DNA of 64,000 bases, from the NCBI RefSeq assembly GCF_040115645.1, contig NC_089554.1, positions 1,550,001-1,614,000 on the forward strand. The letters run 5' to 3'. This document shows, piece after piece, positions 48,915 to 60,299 of the stretch. Every line of letters starts with the position of its first letter. Position 1 is the stretch's first letter. Origin of the DNA: Euwallacea fornicatus (lineage: Eukaryota; Arthropoda; Insecta; Coleoptera; Curculionidae). The notes below the pieces were generated by a model. It was not told where the DNA came from and made no database searches. It saw nothing but the letters and a program-made list of their open reading frames with translations. The translations under genes and the position numbers were made by a program.

Positions 48915-51900
48915 ATGGAAGTAGGAGTTGTAAAGATCGCAGAAGACAGCGATTTCTGCACGCTAAAATGGTTAGTGGACGACCACGAGGGATGGAAGTT
49001 GGAATACGATAGCCATTCGGAAGATATCAAGGTAATTGCTGAAGATACAAAGGGATTTCGAGCATGTTTAAAAGAAAACTAAACATAGAAGTCCGAGTTA
49101 AATTATGTATATTCATCAATCCAGTATCTGCCGAGCAAAAAAGCTTATTATAAAAATACAACTGCGTTTTGCAACAATGATTTCCAGCATGATGATTCAA
49201 CCCATGTTTAAAAGTTCCTTTGCACTGAAACCCATAATAATTACGCCATTTACCAGCATTGTTTATATAACATGATAGCGTAAATAACGTTCGGATATAC
49301 TAATACTTTTTAGCGTGTCTTAAGGACGACTTACTTAAATGTAACGCGAATTGAACGGGCATTAGGCACGCTGTAAAATTTGTATTATTTTTTATTTTTC
49401 AACGTTTTTGAGTGATTTACTGAAAATACTGACTAAAAATTACATGTTAATAAGTTCAATTAATCGCTTTATTTGTTTATCCTCAGTACTCATTCGTAAC
49501 ATTGTTCCTGGGACATCCTGTATGTGACTTACAACCCTCGCGTCTTAGATCCTTCAATGTTAGGATTTACACCTAACGTTCGGGTCATAATGATATACTT
49601 TACATGCCTCCCCGTTGCTTTTCAGCTATTATGTTAATCAGGGCTGCAAACTAAAGCTATCGACAGTAAGGTCCCCGGAGCTTCAGGCTATGCCTCTTGT
49701 GTCTTCGAATGTTTACGCTTAGCCAGGTTAGCTGCTATTTGCATGAATATGCAGCATCTTGCTAAGACAAATTGAGACTAACCAACAGCATGGGGTGCAT
49801 GACATTCGTTCCCCAAAAATGTGATCAATCACAGGTTGTAGAGTTGAAAAGCGACATTCCAAACAACCAGTATGTCAGGATAACCCACCAAAACACAAAG
49901 TCGCAACGCTCGCGAGCTACTTAAAGATTGATGATCAGTGGTCACCTGAACTAACCACTATAACAGCATAGTCTGATGGACTTCTAAATTAATTTCTGAT
50001 AGACATGTAGAGTATTTTGGATAGATGCTCTTGATGTATCCGGAATTGGCACAGCTGCGACATACGTACATCGGTTGTTACTCGAAAGCGTTGGGGTTTA
50101 CTGAGAAGAAAGAAATTCGCTTTCAAGGGACGTCAATTTTTAGTGGCAAATTCTATACAAATCTGATAGTGGGGTTTACCGCATCCACAAACGTGAAAAA
50201 AACTTTGCCATATTTAAACGGGCTGTTATTTAAATACGTAGCCAAACCTCAAGCAGTGATTTCAAGACGAAAAATTTATATAAACAGAGGTCCGGTCATG
50301 ATTCCTTTTCAAGGCATAAGCCCTTAATTTTTTTTATCATTACATATTAAAAAAAGTCCTATATAACAAGAAAATGTAAACTATAATGACGTAAAAACTT
50401 GGTGACAGTTTTTAATGCAATTCGAAGAAATCTTTTAAGCTAAAAATTGTTTACCCCCTTATGCTAATGGCGTGCACAGCAGTAACGTTGAAAATTTAAG
50501 AAAAATCAAACAAGTAAAATGCTTTATTAACTACACTTAACAAAAGGTACGCATTTTTTTAGATAAAAATACATTTAACAATAAATAACACGAAAGTTAT
50601 AATACAATAGTTGCTGCAAATGTCCTTCAACTTTAATGCAAACATTAGCTCGTCTTAATATCGATTGCCTAATTCGTTGAAACATGCCCGGCGTATACTT
50701 ATCTGGGTACCTGAATCCTGTATCAGTTGGATTAATTCTTCTTCAATGTTGGCCGGAGTTCTACAAACAAAGAACTTTATATGACCCTCAAAGGAAAAAT
50801 TTAACGGATGTACATCCGGTGAAGTAGGTGGCCGTAACAGTGCTTAATCCGAAAAAAATATAAAAGTTTTTAAAAAGTCAGTGTCGCATAAATAACAATA
50901 TTGAGCATAAATAACAATGGCAAATTTCAACAAAATTGGCTAAATAATTATTAAATTTTTTACGAGAAAACGATTTTTTAAAGAAAAGTTTAACACTCTG
51001 TATCTTGAAAACGAAGCATTACCGAATCTACCATAAGTTCTACAAAATTTTCATCTTGAATCACTCGTTGAAGTTTGACCACGTACCTAAATAACACCCT
51101 TTCTTTTCAAAATAATTTTAAGTTATCTTCTGTCTCAAATACTTTTTTATAATAATATCTATCAATTAGGTTCCTGGATGCGTTTCCAGAGCAAGTCACC
51201 TAAACTGCCCAGATATTTTTCCATAATATCTCACACAGCTCTCTGCGTATTAACATTCTTCTGTTTTACCTGCATAGGTATGGACGAAAGGAACTGCAAC
51301 AACAAATTTCAGAATGGTTAAAGTCCACTCAGTATTCAAAGACGTAAGTGCCAACACAATGTTCGACGTGCTACACGACCCGGGCTACCGCAAAAAGTGG
51401 GACGAGCACATGATGGCCTCAATCGAAATAGGCTATCTAAATCCGAACAATGATGTTGGATATTATGCCCGTAAGCCCAAATACACCTTAAATGTCTACT
51501 TCTCTAAAACTTTCAAAAATTTCAGTATCTTGTCCTGCCCCTGTCAAAAACAGAGACTTCGTCCTCCAGAGGTCATGGCTTGACTTGGGAGATGAAAAAC
51601 TTATCATCAACCACTCAGTCGACCACAAAGATTACCCTCCTCGAAAAAGTTTTGTAAGGTAAAAATTACAACATTTTCTGGCTTATACAACACGCTTAGG
51701 GTCAAGAAATCAAAATACTGTCAATTTCACCTTAAAGACAATGTCTATAGAAACCAAGCAGCTGAGCAACGCTCTCACTTTTGATAGATAAATCGACTCT
51801 TTCAAAGAAATTTGTCTTATAGGGCCGTGTCCTACCTAACCGGCTTTATAGTGAGGAATAGACATCCGGGCTGTTTCCTCGGTTACATTTCACAAACAGA

Positions 51901-52191
51901 TCCCAAAGGCAAACTGCCCTCGTGGCTGGTTAATAAAATAACACAGAAGTTTGCCCCTAAGGTGGTGAAGCAATTGAAGAAAGCCGCAGAAGGGTACGAA
52001 CATTGGAAAGCTCTGCAGCCGAATCCGAAGAACAAGCCCTGGATCTATCCGGAGCTGACGTTGGAAAATCCCAGAATCCATATTGTCGATGTAGGTGAGT
52101 CAACGTGAATAATGAATTAAAGTATTAACGAGGATTACTTTAGTGTGTGAAAGTTGAGGAAGATACAGAGACTGACGAAGAGAACCGGTAG
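48915..52191 (+). CDS. STARD10-like START-domain lipid-transfer protein
   Basis: Proposed exons: 48915-49031, 51278-51470, 51526-51658, 51823-52094 and, less certainly, 52154-52191, giving about 250 residues. The ATG (MEVGVVKIAEDSDF) follows a TTATTACAG acceptor, so a leader exon lies upstream. START-domain landmarks run in order: FCTLKWLVDDHEGWKLEY, MFDVLHDPGYRKKWDEHM, NDVGYYA, CPAPVKNRDFVLQRSWLD, HKDYPPRKSFVRAVSYLTGF, SQTDPKGKLPSWLVNKITQK and FAPKVVKQLKKA. This order and these motifs match vertebrate STARD10, which binds phosphatidylcholine and phosphatidylethanolamine. The last exon rests on a weak AG acceptor needed to keep frame; reading through the exon-4 donor would instead end four codons later. 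The protein is somewhat shorter than human STARD10. A polyadenylation signal AATAAA lies at 52629-52634. Confidence 0.85.
50520..51095 (-). mobile_element. Mariner 3' fragment in the STARD10-like intron
   Basis: The minus strand near 50840-50600 reads LRPPTSPDVHPLNFSFEGHI, then FVCRTPANIEEELIQLI, resembling the end of a DD41D mariner transposase (usual WPPRSPDLTPLDFFLWGH). No matching inverted end could be paired with confidence. It lies inside intron 1 of the START-domain gene, antisense to it. Confidence 0.55.
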
Positions 52192-52628
52192 TTGCAAGTG
52201 CGGCCAAAGAAAGAGATGCATTAATTATTTCTTGTAAATCATTAAAAAGATTAAACAATGTTGTCTAGCAAAGGGTATCAATAACATTAATTTATAAAAC
52301 TAAATTCGATTGGAACTGGTGCCTCGTAATAAGCCATATTTTAGGTTCGACTTTAAGTTTTTTCTAATTTTTGTGAATGTCTGCGTGACATAGACAAAGT
52401 TAGTATACATAATATAAAGCATAATGTTATGTAAAGGTCAATGTGTGATATAGCCACAACGTGCCGCGCGATTACCGAAATATGAACAACGATATGTTTG
52501 TGATAATAACGTGTTGTCTAATCAAAAACGACGCATCTAGAGCAAGAACCAAGCTCTTTTTTAACAACTAAGTAAATTTATAAATTTGATTCGAAATGAA
52601 CTACATTATCTCTTAAATTAGGATATTT

Positions 52629-52634
52629 AATAAA
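52629..52634 (+). terminator. Polyadenylation signal AATAAA
   Basis: This is the first clear AATAAA on + downstream of the STARD10-like stop codon, about 440 bp after it. It probably marks the end of that transcript. Confidence 0.4.
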
Positions 52635-54529
52635 CTATTTTTCAACGTATCAACGTTGCATTTTTGTCTTAATCAACGTAAACTCAGTGTTAAAAAAATC
52701 ATTATCCAATTTTCCTTCTGATTCTAAAAATACAGAATTCGGCATTGCACTGCTCCCCGTAGTTGCCCAAGATACAACGCTTGCGAAAATTCCTAGAAGG
52801 CAGGCGTAAGGAATAGAACAATATCGACTTATAAGGAAATAATCAGGAGCAGCTTCTACATAGGATCAATTGATCAATGTCCCTCCAAAAATATTTAAGA
52901 CATTAATCAGAAAAACAATGTGCCTGTTTTAGATATCTGGTAGTTGATAGACAAAAATATGAAATATGCTAAGTAGGTCATCGAAGAATAAAAAAACATT
53001 ATCTACAGTGGCGGTCCTATCAATAGGGCAGTTCAAAAATTTACTCATTTTCATCCAAAGTGAAATAAAATCGTTATATGAACGTTTATCGAAAATATAC
53101 TTGGAAACAACAAAAAATTTTTTACCCAAAAAAGGTATATTTTTTTTATGTGGACTTATTCCATTTTACCACTTGAGTAAAATGCACATAACACACACGT
53201 TCTTTTTGCGTTCATTTATACTTTTTTATTTAAAATTAATCAGCAAGCAACTCTATTTGTTATTTAAAATATTTAATTATATTCTTTCTTAAGCGTGTTG
53301 AAAAAAAAACATTGCAGTTCAAGAAAACGTGCTTTAATAACTGAGATGAAAAATGAAAGAATTATTATAACAGATACGAGTAAGAATTTAAGGTGCTCAA
53401 GGAAATTCGCCTACAATACGATGCGTCATATACAGAGTTGCTGCTATAGTATGAGGAAGTCCAATATCGCAGCAAATATGCGATTTAGAAGAAAAAGTGT
53501 CTTACACAAAGAGATTTAAGTATGTAAAACGTCCGTATTTTAAAATTATTTTCAAATTCGAGAGTCCGCCATAAAAGGGTGACAATAACAAATTCGATTT
53601 TTTAAATAGGACATTTACAATTTTTTGCCATTTTAGGATTTCCCATTAAATTTTAAGGTCAGTTTATGTAAGTTACCCTATCTTTAAAATTTACCATTTC
53701 TGGATTATTCGCAAAAAATTTGAAAATTTTGTCAACTATAAAATCTCACAAAAATCGGTGCTGTGCCCCAACTGCTTCAAATTTCGAAGTCACTCTGCTG
53801 AAACTCCAAAAGAACTTAATAAGCAGTCGTATTCGAATTTCAGAAAAAGTCTTCCACAACTACCAAATGTGCCTCTGAAGATGCGTGATTTTAAATATCA
53901 ATAACTTTGCTTATTCAAATGGAATGCCTCAATTTTCTCAACGGTATCATATTCAGAATTCAAAAATCTACAACTTTTGTTAACATTATCCTATTCCCAA
54001 ACCCAGCCATTTTCAAGTTCTCAAAAATTTTACGTACTAAAATATTTTGTTCGAAACTTTTTTTTTAATCGCAAATTTGTTGAGATAATAGACGTTTTCA
54101 CACTAAGTAACCACCCTGTATAAAAGTAATAACTGTTGAAATAATATTTTTATCAAAAAATGTTGTAGTAAAAGTTACAAATCTAATTTGTTGTCACTTT
54201 GTAATGACCTCGAAGTTTTTTTTTCTGGTCCTATAACAATCCAACGAAGTCCAACTTTTCTTCTTCAAATGTGACCCTTTATTTCTGACTTATTTCCTGT
54301 ATATTTAACCTTTTAATAATATTTGCACACCCTCAAGACAACATTACAGGAGTTAGTAATCTACAAATCCCATCAAAATTTAAGATGGTATGTACCTATA
54401 CGTAAGTGGTGAAAAATGACAATTTTTCGAACAGACTTGATATGTTCTATACCGTAAAAGATAGTTATATTAAACTGTATATAAAAAAGATTTATTATTA
54501 TGATTAGAATACAATAGACTATTCAAATA
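52635..54529. other. Mostly non-coding, with transposon scraps
   Basis: Apart from the Tc1 N-terminal scrap near 53.3 kb, I see a lone mariner-like terminus (ACCACCCTGTA at about 54110) without a partner. No host exon could be supported. Confidence 0.4.
53307..53519 (+). pseudogene. Tc1-like transposase N-terminal scrap
   Basis: The reading SSRKRALITEMKNERIIITD, then TSKNLRCSRKFAYNTMRHIQ resembles the first helix-turn-helix of Tc1-family transposases (usual KLKCSRNTVYNTIKR). It ends in a stop at 53517, and no catalytic region follows. It is a short relic. Confidence 0.5.
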
Positions 54530-54716
54530 CAGGGTATGCCGTTTAAAAAAATTTAACTTTTACAAGCCTCATTTTTATGAGGAACCCTTGTAGGTCTCTG
54601 AATATTTTTAAAATATCCATATTTCATAGCCATATCACATACCATATGCAAATTGAAAGTAAATTTTAAATGGAATTTATTAACATACTTTCTAATTTCG
54701 TTGATTCTCCCTATAT
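54530..54716 (+). repeat. Third copy of the ~183-bp CAGGG-ended repeat
   Basis: It matches 30614-30797 across its length (GGTATGCCGTTTAAAAAAAT, then TTTTAAAATATCCATATTTC) and also in about 60 bp of left flank. The mariner element that follows begins directly at its right end. Confidence 0.75.
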
Positions 54717-54718
54717 AT

Positions 54719-56632
54719 ACGGAGTGTCTCAGGGAAAAATATTTACCCTGAATACCTTTGCGTTGTTTGTTAAAAAAAAAATACAAAAACGCGTCAAGGC
54801 TGATAGGAAAGGAGACATTATTTGGTAAAAAAAGTTGTTTTTGAAATATCATCCCTCTACCCCTTGAAACCACACCTTTGAAATTTTCAAATTGAAAGAG
54901 GTGTGTTATATCTCTTTTGAATGGTAAATTAATTCTCTACATGGTGAAGCTTTTATTTTTTATCTTTGCATGTCGATCTTACAGAATCTACACAAAAACC
55001 AAATAATTTAATTTTAACCACGCATGTTATTGTAATAAATGCTGAAAATGTACAATTAGACTCAAAACGTCTTAACGTCCTAAATATATCAATAACAATG
55101 ACATTTCTAACATTTCATTTAAAATTGATAAACCTTATTTTTTTGGAGGAACAATTTATTGATATTTTACTATACACTTATTGATTTTTGTACTTCATGG
55201 CAAGATATTATTTCCCACTTCGTTCAATTTTTAATTTGATTAAACAGGTTTACACGTTATAAGAAAGAATCGAAATTGTGAGTCTATGTTTCACAAACAA
55301 TAATTTTGCAAAAGAGACGGCTCGTGTCTTCAATTTAAATCATTACGACAAAATGGTATGCTATCCTTTTGTATCTAAGTTGCTAATTAAGTTTAATTAA
55401 ATGGTTTCCGTCCAAAATAGAAAACACGAAGTTGACCGCCGAACGAGAACTGATGAAAGCCGAATTACGGTTTTGGGATATTTTCATATGGACAACGGAA
55501 CGTCTGTACAAAAGATTGCTGAGAAATGGGGCGTTTTAAAAATTACTATTCATGGAATTAAAAAAAAAGTAAAATTCTATCTTTATGTCATAAAACTAGT
55601 ACAGGAACTAAATGATTTTTACCATCGATTAGAATTCTGCGAATCCTTTAATAATATATTACATTAAAACAGACACTTATTGTATAATAAAACATTTTCT
55701 GTTAAATGTTCATTCCATTTAAAGGGTAACAAAAACATAACTGCCGTTACAGAAGTAACCTCAATCCTCATTTGTTCCGAGCAATCTATACTCAACACCC
55801 TCAAAAATTGAAGGTTTGGGCAGGGATTTTAAATGATCATATTGTTGGTCCATTTTTCATTTCTAGAAACTGAAATAGAGAAAACTATTTACAATTTCTA
55901 CAAGACGTCATACTTCCAGGTCAACTGAAATATTGGAACAAGATCACGCCTTGTTAGAACAAGAATTCGTTTTTCAACAGGATGCCGCGTCTCCAGGCTA
56001 TACTACTGCTTTCTAACAATTTCTAGATAAAGAATTCCCTGGAAGATGGATTAGCAGAACAGGTCCAGTGAAGAAGCCCACGAGATCTCCTAATCTTAGT
56101 CTCCTGGATTTGTTCTTATGGGAACATTTGAAGACCAAAATCCATGACGCATAATCTGATTCCCTCGACGAGTTACGTGCTCAAACCGTCGAAGACTACA
56201 GGTCAATAATACCAAAAATGTTAGATAATACGCTATGACGTTTTGAAGCTCAATTGAACATGTGCATGGAAGTCAATGGAGACCACTTTCAACATTTCTT
56301 ATGATAAAATAAATAAAATATCAGTAAAAATGGATAAAATCGAGTTATTTGGTTTTGGTTTCATTTCTGTAAGATCGTTATACAACATTGAAAAAAGCTT
56401 AATTATATGGAGAAGAAAATTATCTTTTAAACGAAGTATAACACAATCCTGCTTTTAATTTTAAATTTTCAAAGGGGTAGTTTTTCCAGAGATAAAAGGA
56501 TAACATTTAGAAAACAATTGCTCCACCAAATATGCCCCCTTCCTATCAAATTGACGTGTTTCAGTGTTTATTTTTAACAAACGACAGAAAACATATTTCT
56601 AGGTGGACATTACTCCCTGGGATACCACATAT
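54719..56632 (+). mobile_element. Degenerate DD41D mariner element
   Basis: Inverted arms of about 120 bp pair: left GTCTCAGGGAAAAATATTTA and CGTTGTTTGTTAAAAAA; right arm, reverse-complemented, GTATCCCAGGGAGTAATGTC and CGTTTGTTAAAAATAAA. Further matching includes GATAGGAARGRGRCAT. The + strand interior carries the transposase remnant. The ends are good to a few bases only. Confidence 0.75.
55262..56303 (+). pseudogene. DD41D mariner transposase remnant
   Basis: 55401-55667 encodes TSVQKIAEKWGVLKITIHGI and YVIKLVQELNDFYHRLEFCE, the HTH and linker region. In shifted frames follow VWAGILNDHIVGPFF-like sequence near 55820, DAASPGYTTAF (second catalytic Asp) near 55985, and GRWISRTGPVKKPTRSPNLS then LLDLFLWEHLK (third Asp) up to 56130. 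The spacing between those two Asp residues is 41. The protein end reads MEVNGDHFQHFL at 56265-56303. At least four lesions are present. Confidence 0.72.
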
Positions 56633-57757
56633 TTCGTAATCATTCCCCCTTGTTCTGATATACCGTGGTATAATTTTTTTTACAATTTATAAAATTTTAT
56701 TTTGTAAATGTGTTATCAAAAACGAAATTTCGAACACAGTCACCGGAAACAACTAACATGGATCTTATGCCGGCAGTATAAATTTGTCGTCAATTACATT
56801 TGAAAATTGAAATTTCTAGTGTACTAGTTCCACAATATTTAATAAAATTAATTATCACGAAAAACAGTAATTGTTATGAATTCGATCCTACAACCTAGAA
56901 ACCGCAATTATCGTGTTATAAAAGTTTCATTAAAATATTTGTCATTTGCTAGTAATTGGTTCAAAAAACGCGTTACCAAACTGCGATTTTTTATTTATTT
57001 TTTAGCTTTATTTCATATACCGAATTATCTCTTCATATCTGCAATAAAAATGTTAAAATTCAAATGTATACATAATTTCGTGTTGCGTATCCATCGTTCT
57101 TTATGGCACGACCTATGAGTCGTACCTTTCCAAAGGAGGACTAAAGTTTTTTGTATGTTTTCATATCACTACTGTTTATATGATTCAGTCGAACGTCTGA
57201 ATGACTTTAAAAATCTTCGTAATACAGAATAAACTAATAATCGAAATAATCGGGTGCTTTTTTGTTGAAAAGATTCGTGTGATACCATTAGTGTAGCCGA
57301 TATTTGGTAAATAAAAGTGGGTGTTGTCGAATTGTGAGACTTAAAGACTGAAACCGGACTTATACAAAAAAAAATCACCTTTTATAATGAAAGAGGAAAT
57401 TGTGGTTGACTGTTAGTACTCGGAGGTGAATTCCTTCCTCAATACCAAGTAAAATAAGTTCTGCACCCGTGCTCCTTCATGTTCAATTGTATCGTCAAAT
57501 TGCGATATAACAAGTAGAAACGCAAAAGTAAGATTTGAAATGGTTTTTGTTCTCCCTAACGGTGCGGCTAGACTATTATTACAGTCGACACAGAAGCTTT
57601 TGTCGACCAAAAACCTTGACATTGGCAGAATTTTTACAAAAATACACCTAACCAGGGAACGTGTGGTTTTTGTCATTACAGTCGCCTGGCCATCAACCTA
57701 GTTTATTTTTTTTTCAATAAAAATAAAAAATACAAGGTTAAATTCAATTATAACCTA
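56633..57757. other. Intergenic between mariner and BCCIP
   Basis: Short ORFs at 56876-57118 and 57413-57676 show no known domain and overlap no splice-consistent model. Nothing else could be supported. Confidence 0.4.
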
Positions 57758-57763
57758 TTTATT
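57758..57763 (-). terminator. Polyadenylation signal of the BCCIP homologue
   Basis: TTTATT on + is AATAAA on the minus strand, 31 nt beyond the BCCIP stop codon. The position implies a very short 3' UTR. Confidence 0.6.
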
Positions 57764-57793
57764 AGAAAAAAAAAATCGAATTGCAATTCACAT

Positions 57794-59666
57794 TTAATTC
57801 ACCAAAGTGTTGATCTCATCGATGATATCCTTATACTTCACGGCTTTGACAATAATCACCCTTCTATAGGGAATTAATTGTTGATCATCGTCGTCCCAAC
57901 GACCAGCGAGTCCTGTGTCGGCATTTTCCACTGAGAAATCAAAGGTCAAATCGGCCGCCTTTGTAAAAACCACTTCTTCGTCATTCGTGTATAATTCGTC
58001 CCCATCTAAAAACGTTGTTAATGTAGACTAATGAATCCTAATTACTAAATGTTGTTTTAACCTAACCTTCTTCTTCTTTTGGCTTTGAAGTTTTAGAAAT
58101 AAGAATCAGGTAATCAAAATCATAGTTTTTATCTTTCTTCTTAATATTTTCCATCTCTTGAAAAGTAGCTTTCAACATATTATGAGAAATTTTTGCAGGA
58201 ATATTTATAAATCTCTCATTAATTAATAAACCTGAAATAACAGCAATTATTACAGTATACGATCTCTGGTGGTTACAACAATAAAAATCTACCTAATTTG
58301 TTATTTTCTTGCAAAATGCCTTTAAGACTGTTTTGTATTGTTTTGTCCGCATGTTCCGAACTTATCTCTTCCAACAACTGGAAAAATTGCTTTATACAAG
58401 GGGACTCGCGGTGGGACGTTAAATTTATCACACTGGTCACTGCAAATACTATCGATTCGTCCATAAACTCTAAAGTGTCTTCATCATCACTATCATTGTA
58501 GCTCTAGTAAATAAACATATGCATTTAGGACAGAATTGGTTGATGTTATACAGGCAATCCTTTTTTATATAGTAAAGGTTTGACCAGGTATTCTACGCCC
58601 AAAAATAGTACCAGTTCTATGAATAAATAATAGTCAAAGAACTCTATGTTACTGAAATACATGGTGTTCAAGTTAAATTTTTTTTTTTTAATTTTATTTC
58701 GAAGTTATTTCAATTTTTGGAACATCAAATTAAAATCTTGTAATATATGAAATCTACATTATTTCAATTTACAAATTATTGTCAACCTGTACAATGTGGT
58801 ACTTTTATGGACATCAATCAAGTACAAACATACCATTATAGTTAAAATTTGAATAATAAATACACATAATTTTTGGTCTTCACCAGTATTTTAAAATAAA
58901 TTGTTATTTAACTCTTTACTTGTTTCAAGACAGTTCCAATCTCTCTTTGCCCTATTAACATATCGGTCATTTGTCCCAGATCAACATTTGCCTTCAAAAA
59001 TAATTGTTGCAGCAACAGCTTTATTCCAGCATAATCTTGACTTTCTAGATTCTGTCCCTCAAATGTGGCCTCAATTACCTAAAACCAATCATTTGATTAG
59101 TTCTGGACGGTGAATTATTTGTTAATAGCGGCACAAGAAAGAGTACAGAAATGAAAGCATTGTTAGAAAATTCTATTATAAATACTTCTCCCTAGCTCTG
59201 TTCATATTGCCATCTTCATTGCCAATTGCCTCTAATTTTATGATGCACTTGTTTCAACTCTTAACAACTTTTCAATAACAGAGTAAGCCCTATAAATCGT
59301 TAATTGACCTACAGAAAGTAAGTAAAACTCTTGATAATACAGACTCCGGTCTGGAAATGGGACATTTTATATTATACTGTAATTATAACAAACAATGACT
59401 TAAAGTAAATTCTGAACAGGTGTAAATTACACCTAGTAAATGGGATTTCTAGGAGTGCTATTTAAAATTTACAAATTTTTGTTGCCGAAACCATAAGATA
59501 GAATTTTTAGTTGTTAAAATTAAAGTGATGTCTTATAAAAACAGCTTTTTCTGTAAATTTCGATTAATTAATGACTTACTTGATCATTTTGAGTGTATGC
59601 TCTGGGTGTTTCACTGCTTGAATCGTCCGCCGCCAATTTACGCGACTTTCTATTAGGAGCTGCCAT
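57794..59666 (-). CDS. BCCIP: BCCIP homologue (BRCA2- and CDKN1A-interacting protein family)
   Basis: Five minus-strand exons: 59580-59666, 58920-59078, 58293-58503, 58067-58231, 57794-58005. All junctions are GT-AG and in phase; the product is 277 residues. The order of motifs matches the family: a basic start (MAAPNRKSRKLAADDSSSET), VIEATFEGQNLESQDYAGIK then LLLQQLFLKANVDLGQMTDM, an acidic patch (SYNDSDDEDTLEFMDE) followed by VTSVINLTSHRESPCIKQFF, GLLINERFINIPAKIS, DYLILISKTSK and a C-terminal GRWDDDDQQLIPYRRVIIVK. Known members act in the nucleus in p21/BRCA2-linked cell-cycle control and in 60S ribosome biogenesis (yeast Bcp1). It is slightly shorter than human BCCIP because the N-terminal acidic stretch is reduced. 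Head-to-head with GLOD4. Confidence 0.93.
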
Positions 59667-60299
59667 TTATTAGAAAATTAAATTGTTCCCGATGATAGAA
59701 GATACTAAAATTCCAACAATTTCTTGCTTGTATTAAACTTAATTAAGTGAACAGAAATGGACTCTTAAAAAAAAAAACAAGAAGTAACAAAAACTACTGT
59801 GGCCACAATCCGCAAGAGTTAGGTTAGAATTAGGGCTAAGAGGGAAAGATAGGAACTATAGGTTATCAATTAAATAAATCATTGCTTAAATTCACTGCCG
59901 ACGAAATGAAAATGTGACAACGTCAATGCCAAGAGCTGTTTGTTATTTTTTCAAATATTTGTTTCTTGCTTCAATTTAATTTTACTTAATTTCAAGTATT
60001 TCTTCCCCCTAATTTCATTGCAACAGAGTTGATGTGTAAATAAATTAGTCAGTAATCTTTAGCTATTTCACACTATATTCTATAATTATAAAGCTAAAAT
60101 TAATAACGAATGTAAATAGTAAACAGGGTTAAAATATGTACTCCATTGTTGCCACAATTAACGTCACGTCTTGATATGTACACGTCGTGTATTTAGGTAT
60201 ATATCCTGTCCTGCTTGAGGACGTGTCACCACTTGACTAGTTAACCTTGAAAATTAGACTAATCTTTAAAATTCAAATTCCTTTCACTTTTTGTTATTA
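59667..60299. promoter_or_regulatory. Shared divergent promoter region of BCCIP and GLOD4
   Basis: About 630 bp separate the two start codons. The stretch has no ORF of note. It includes ACGTCACG (about 60161) and ACACGTCGTGTA (about 60180), which resemble CRE and E-box/ACGT core elements. No TATA box is obvious for either gene, as is common for housekeeping promoters. Roles for these elements are inferred only from their sequence. Confidence 0.5.

Noticed and set aside
50025..50327. 100-codon ORF with ATG start in the STARD10-like intron
   Set aside because: It has no recognisable domain and no splice or promoter context. It lies inside an intron and is compatible with chance.
54105..54121. 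Single mariner-like terminus ACCACCCTGTA
   Set aside because: No inverted partner could be found on the left side, so no element was called here.
58901..59113. 70-codon + strand ORF
   Set aside because: It is the antisense of BCCIP exon 2, which is supported by family similarity and splice sites.
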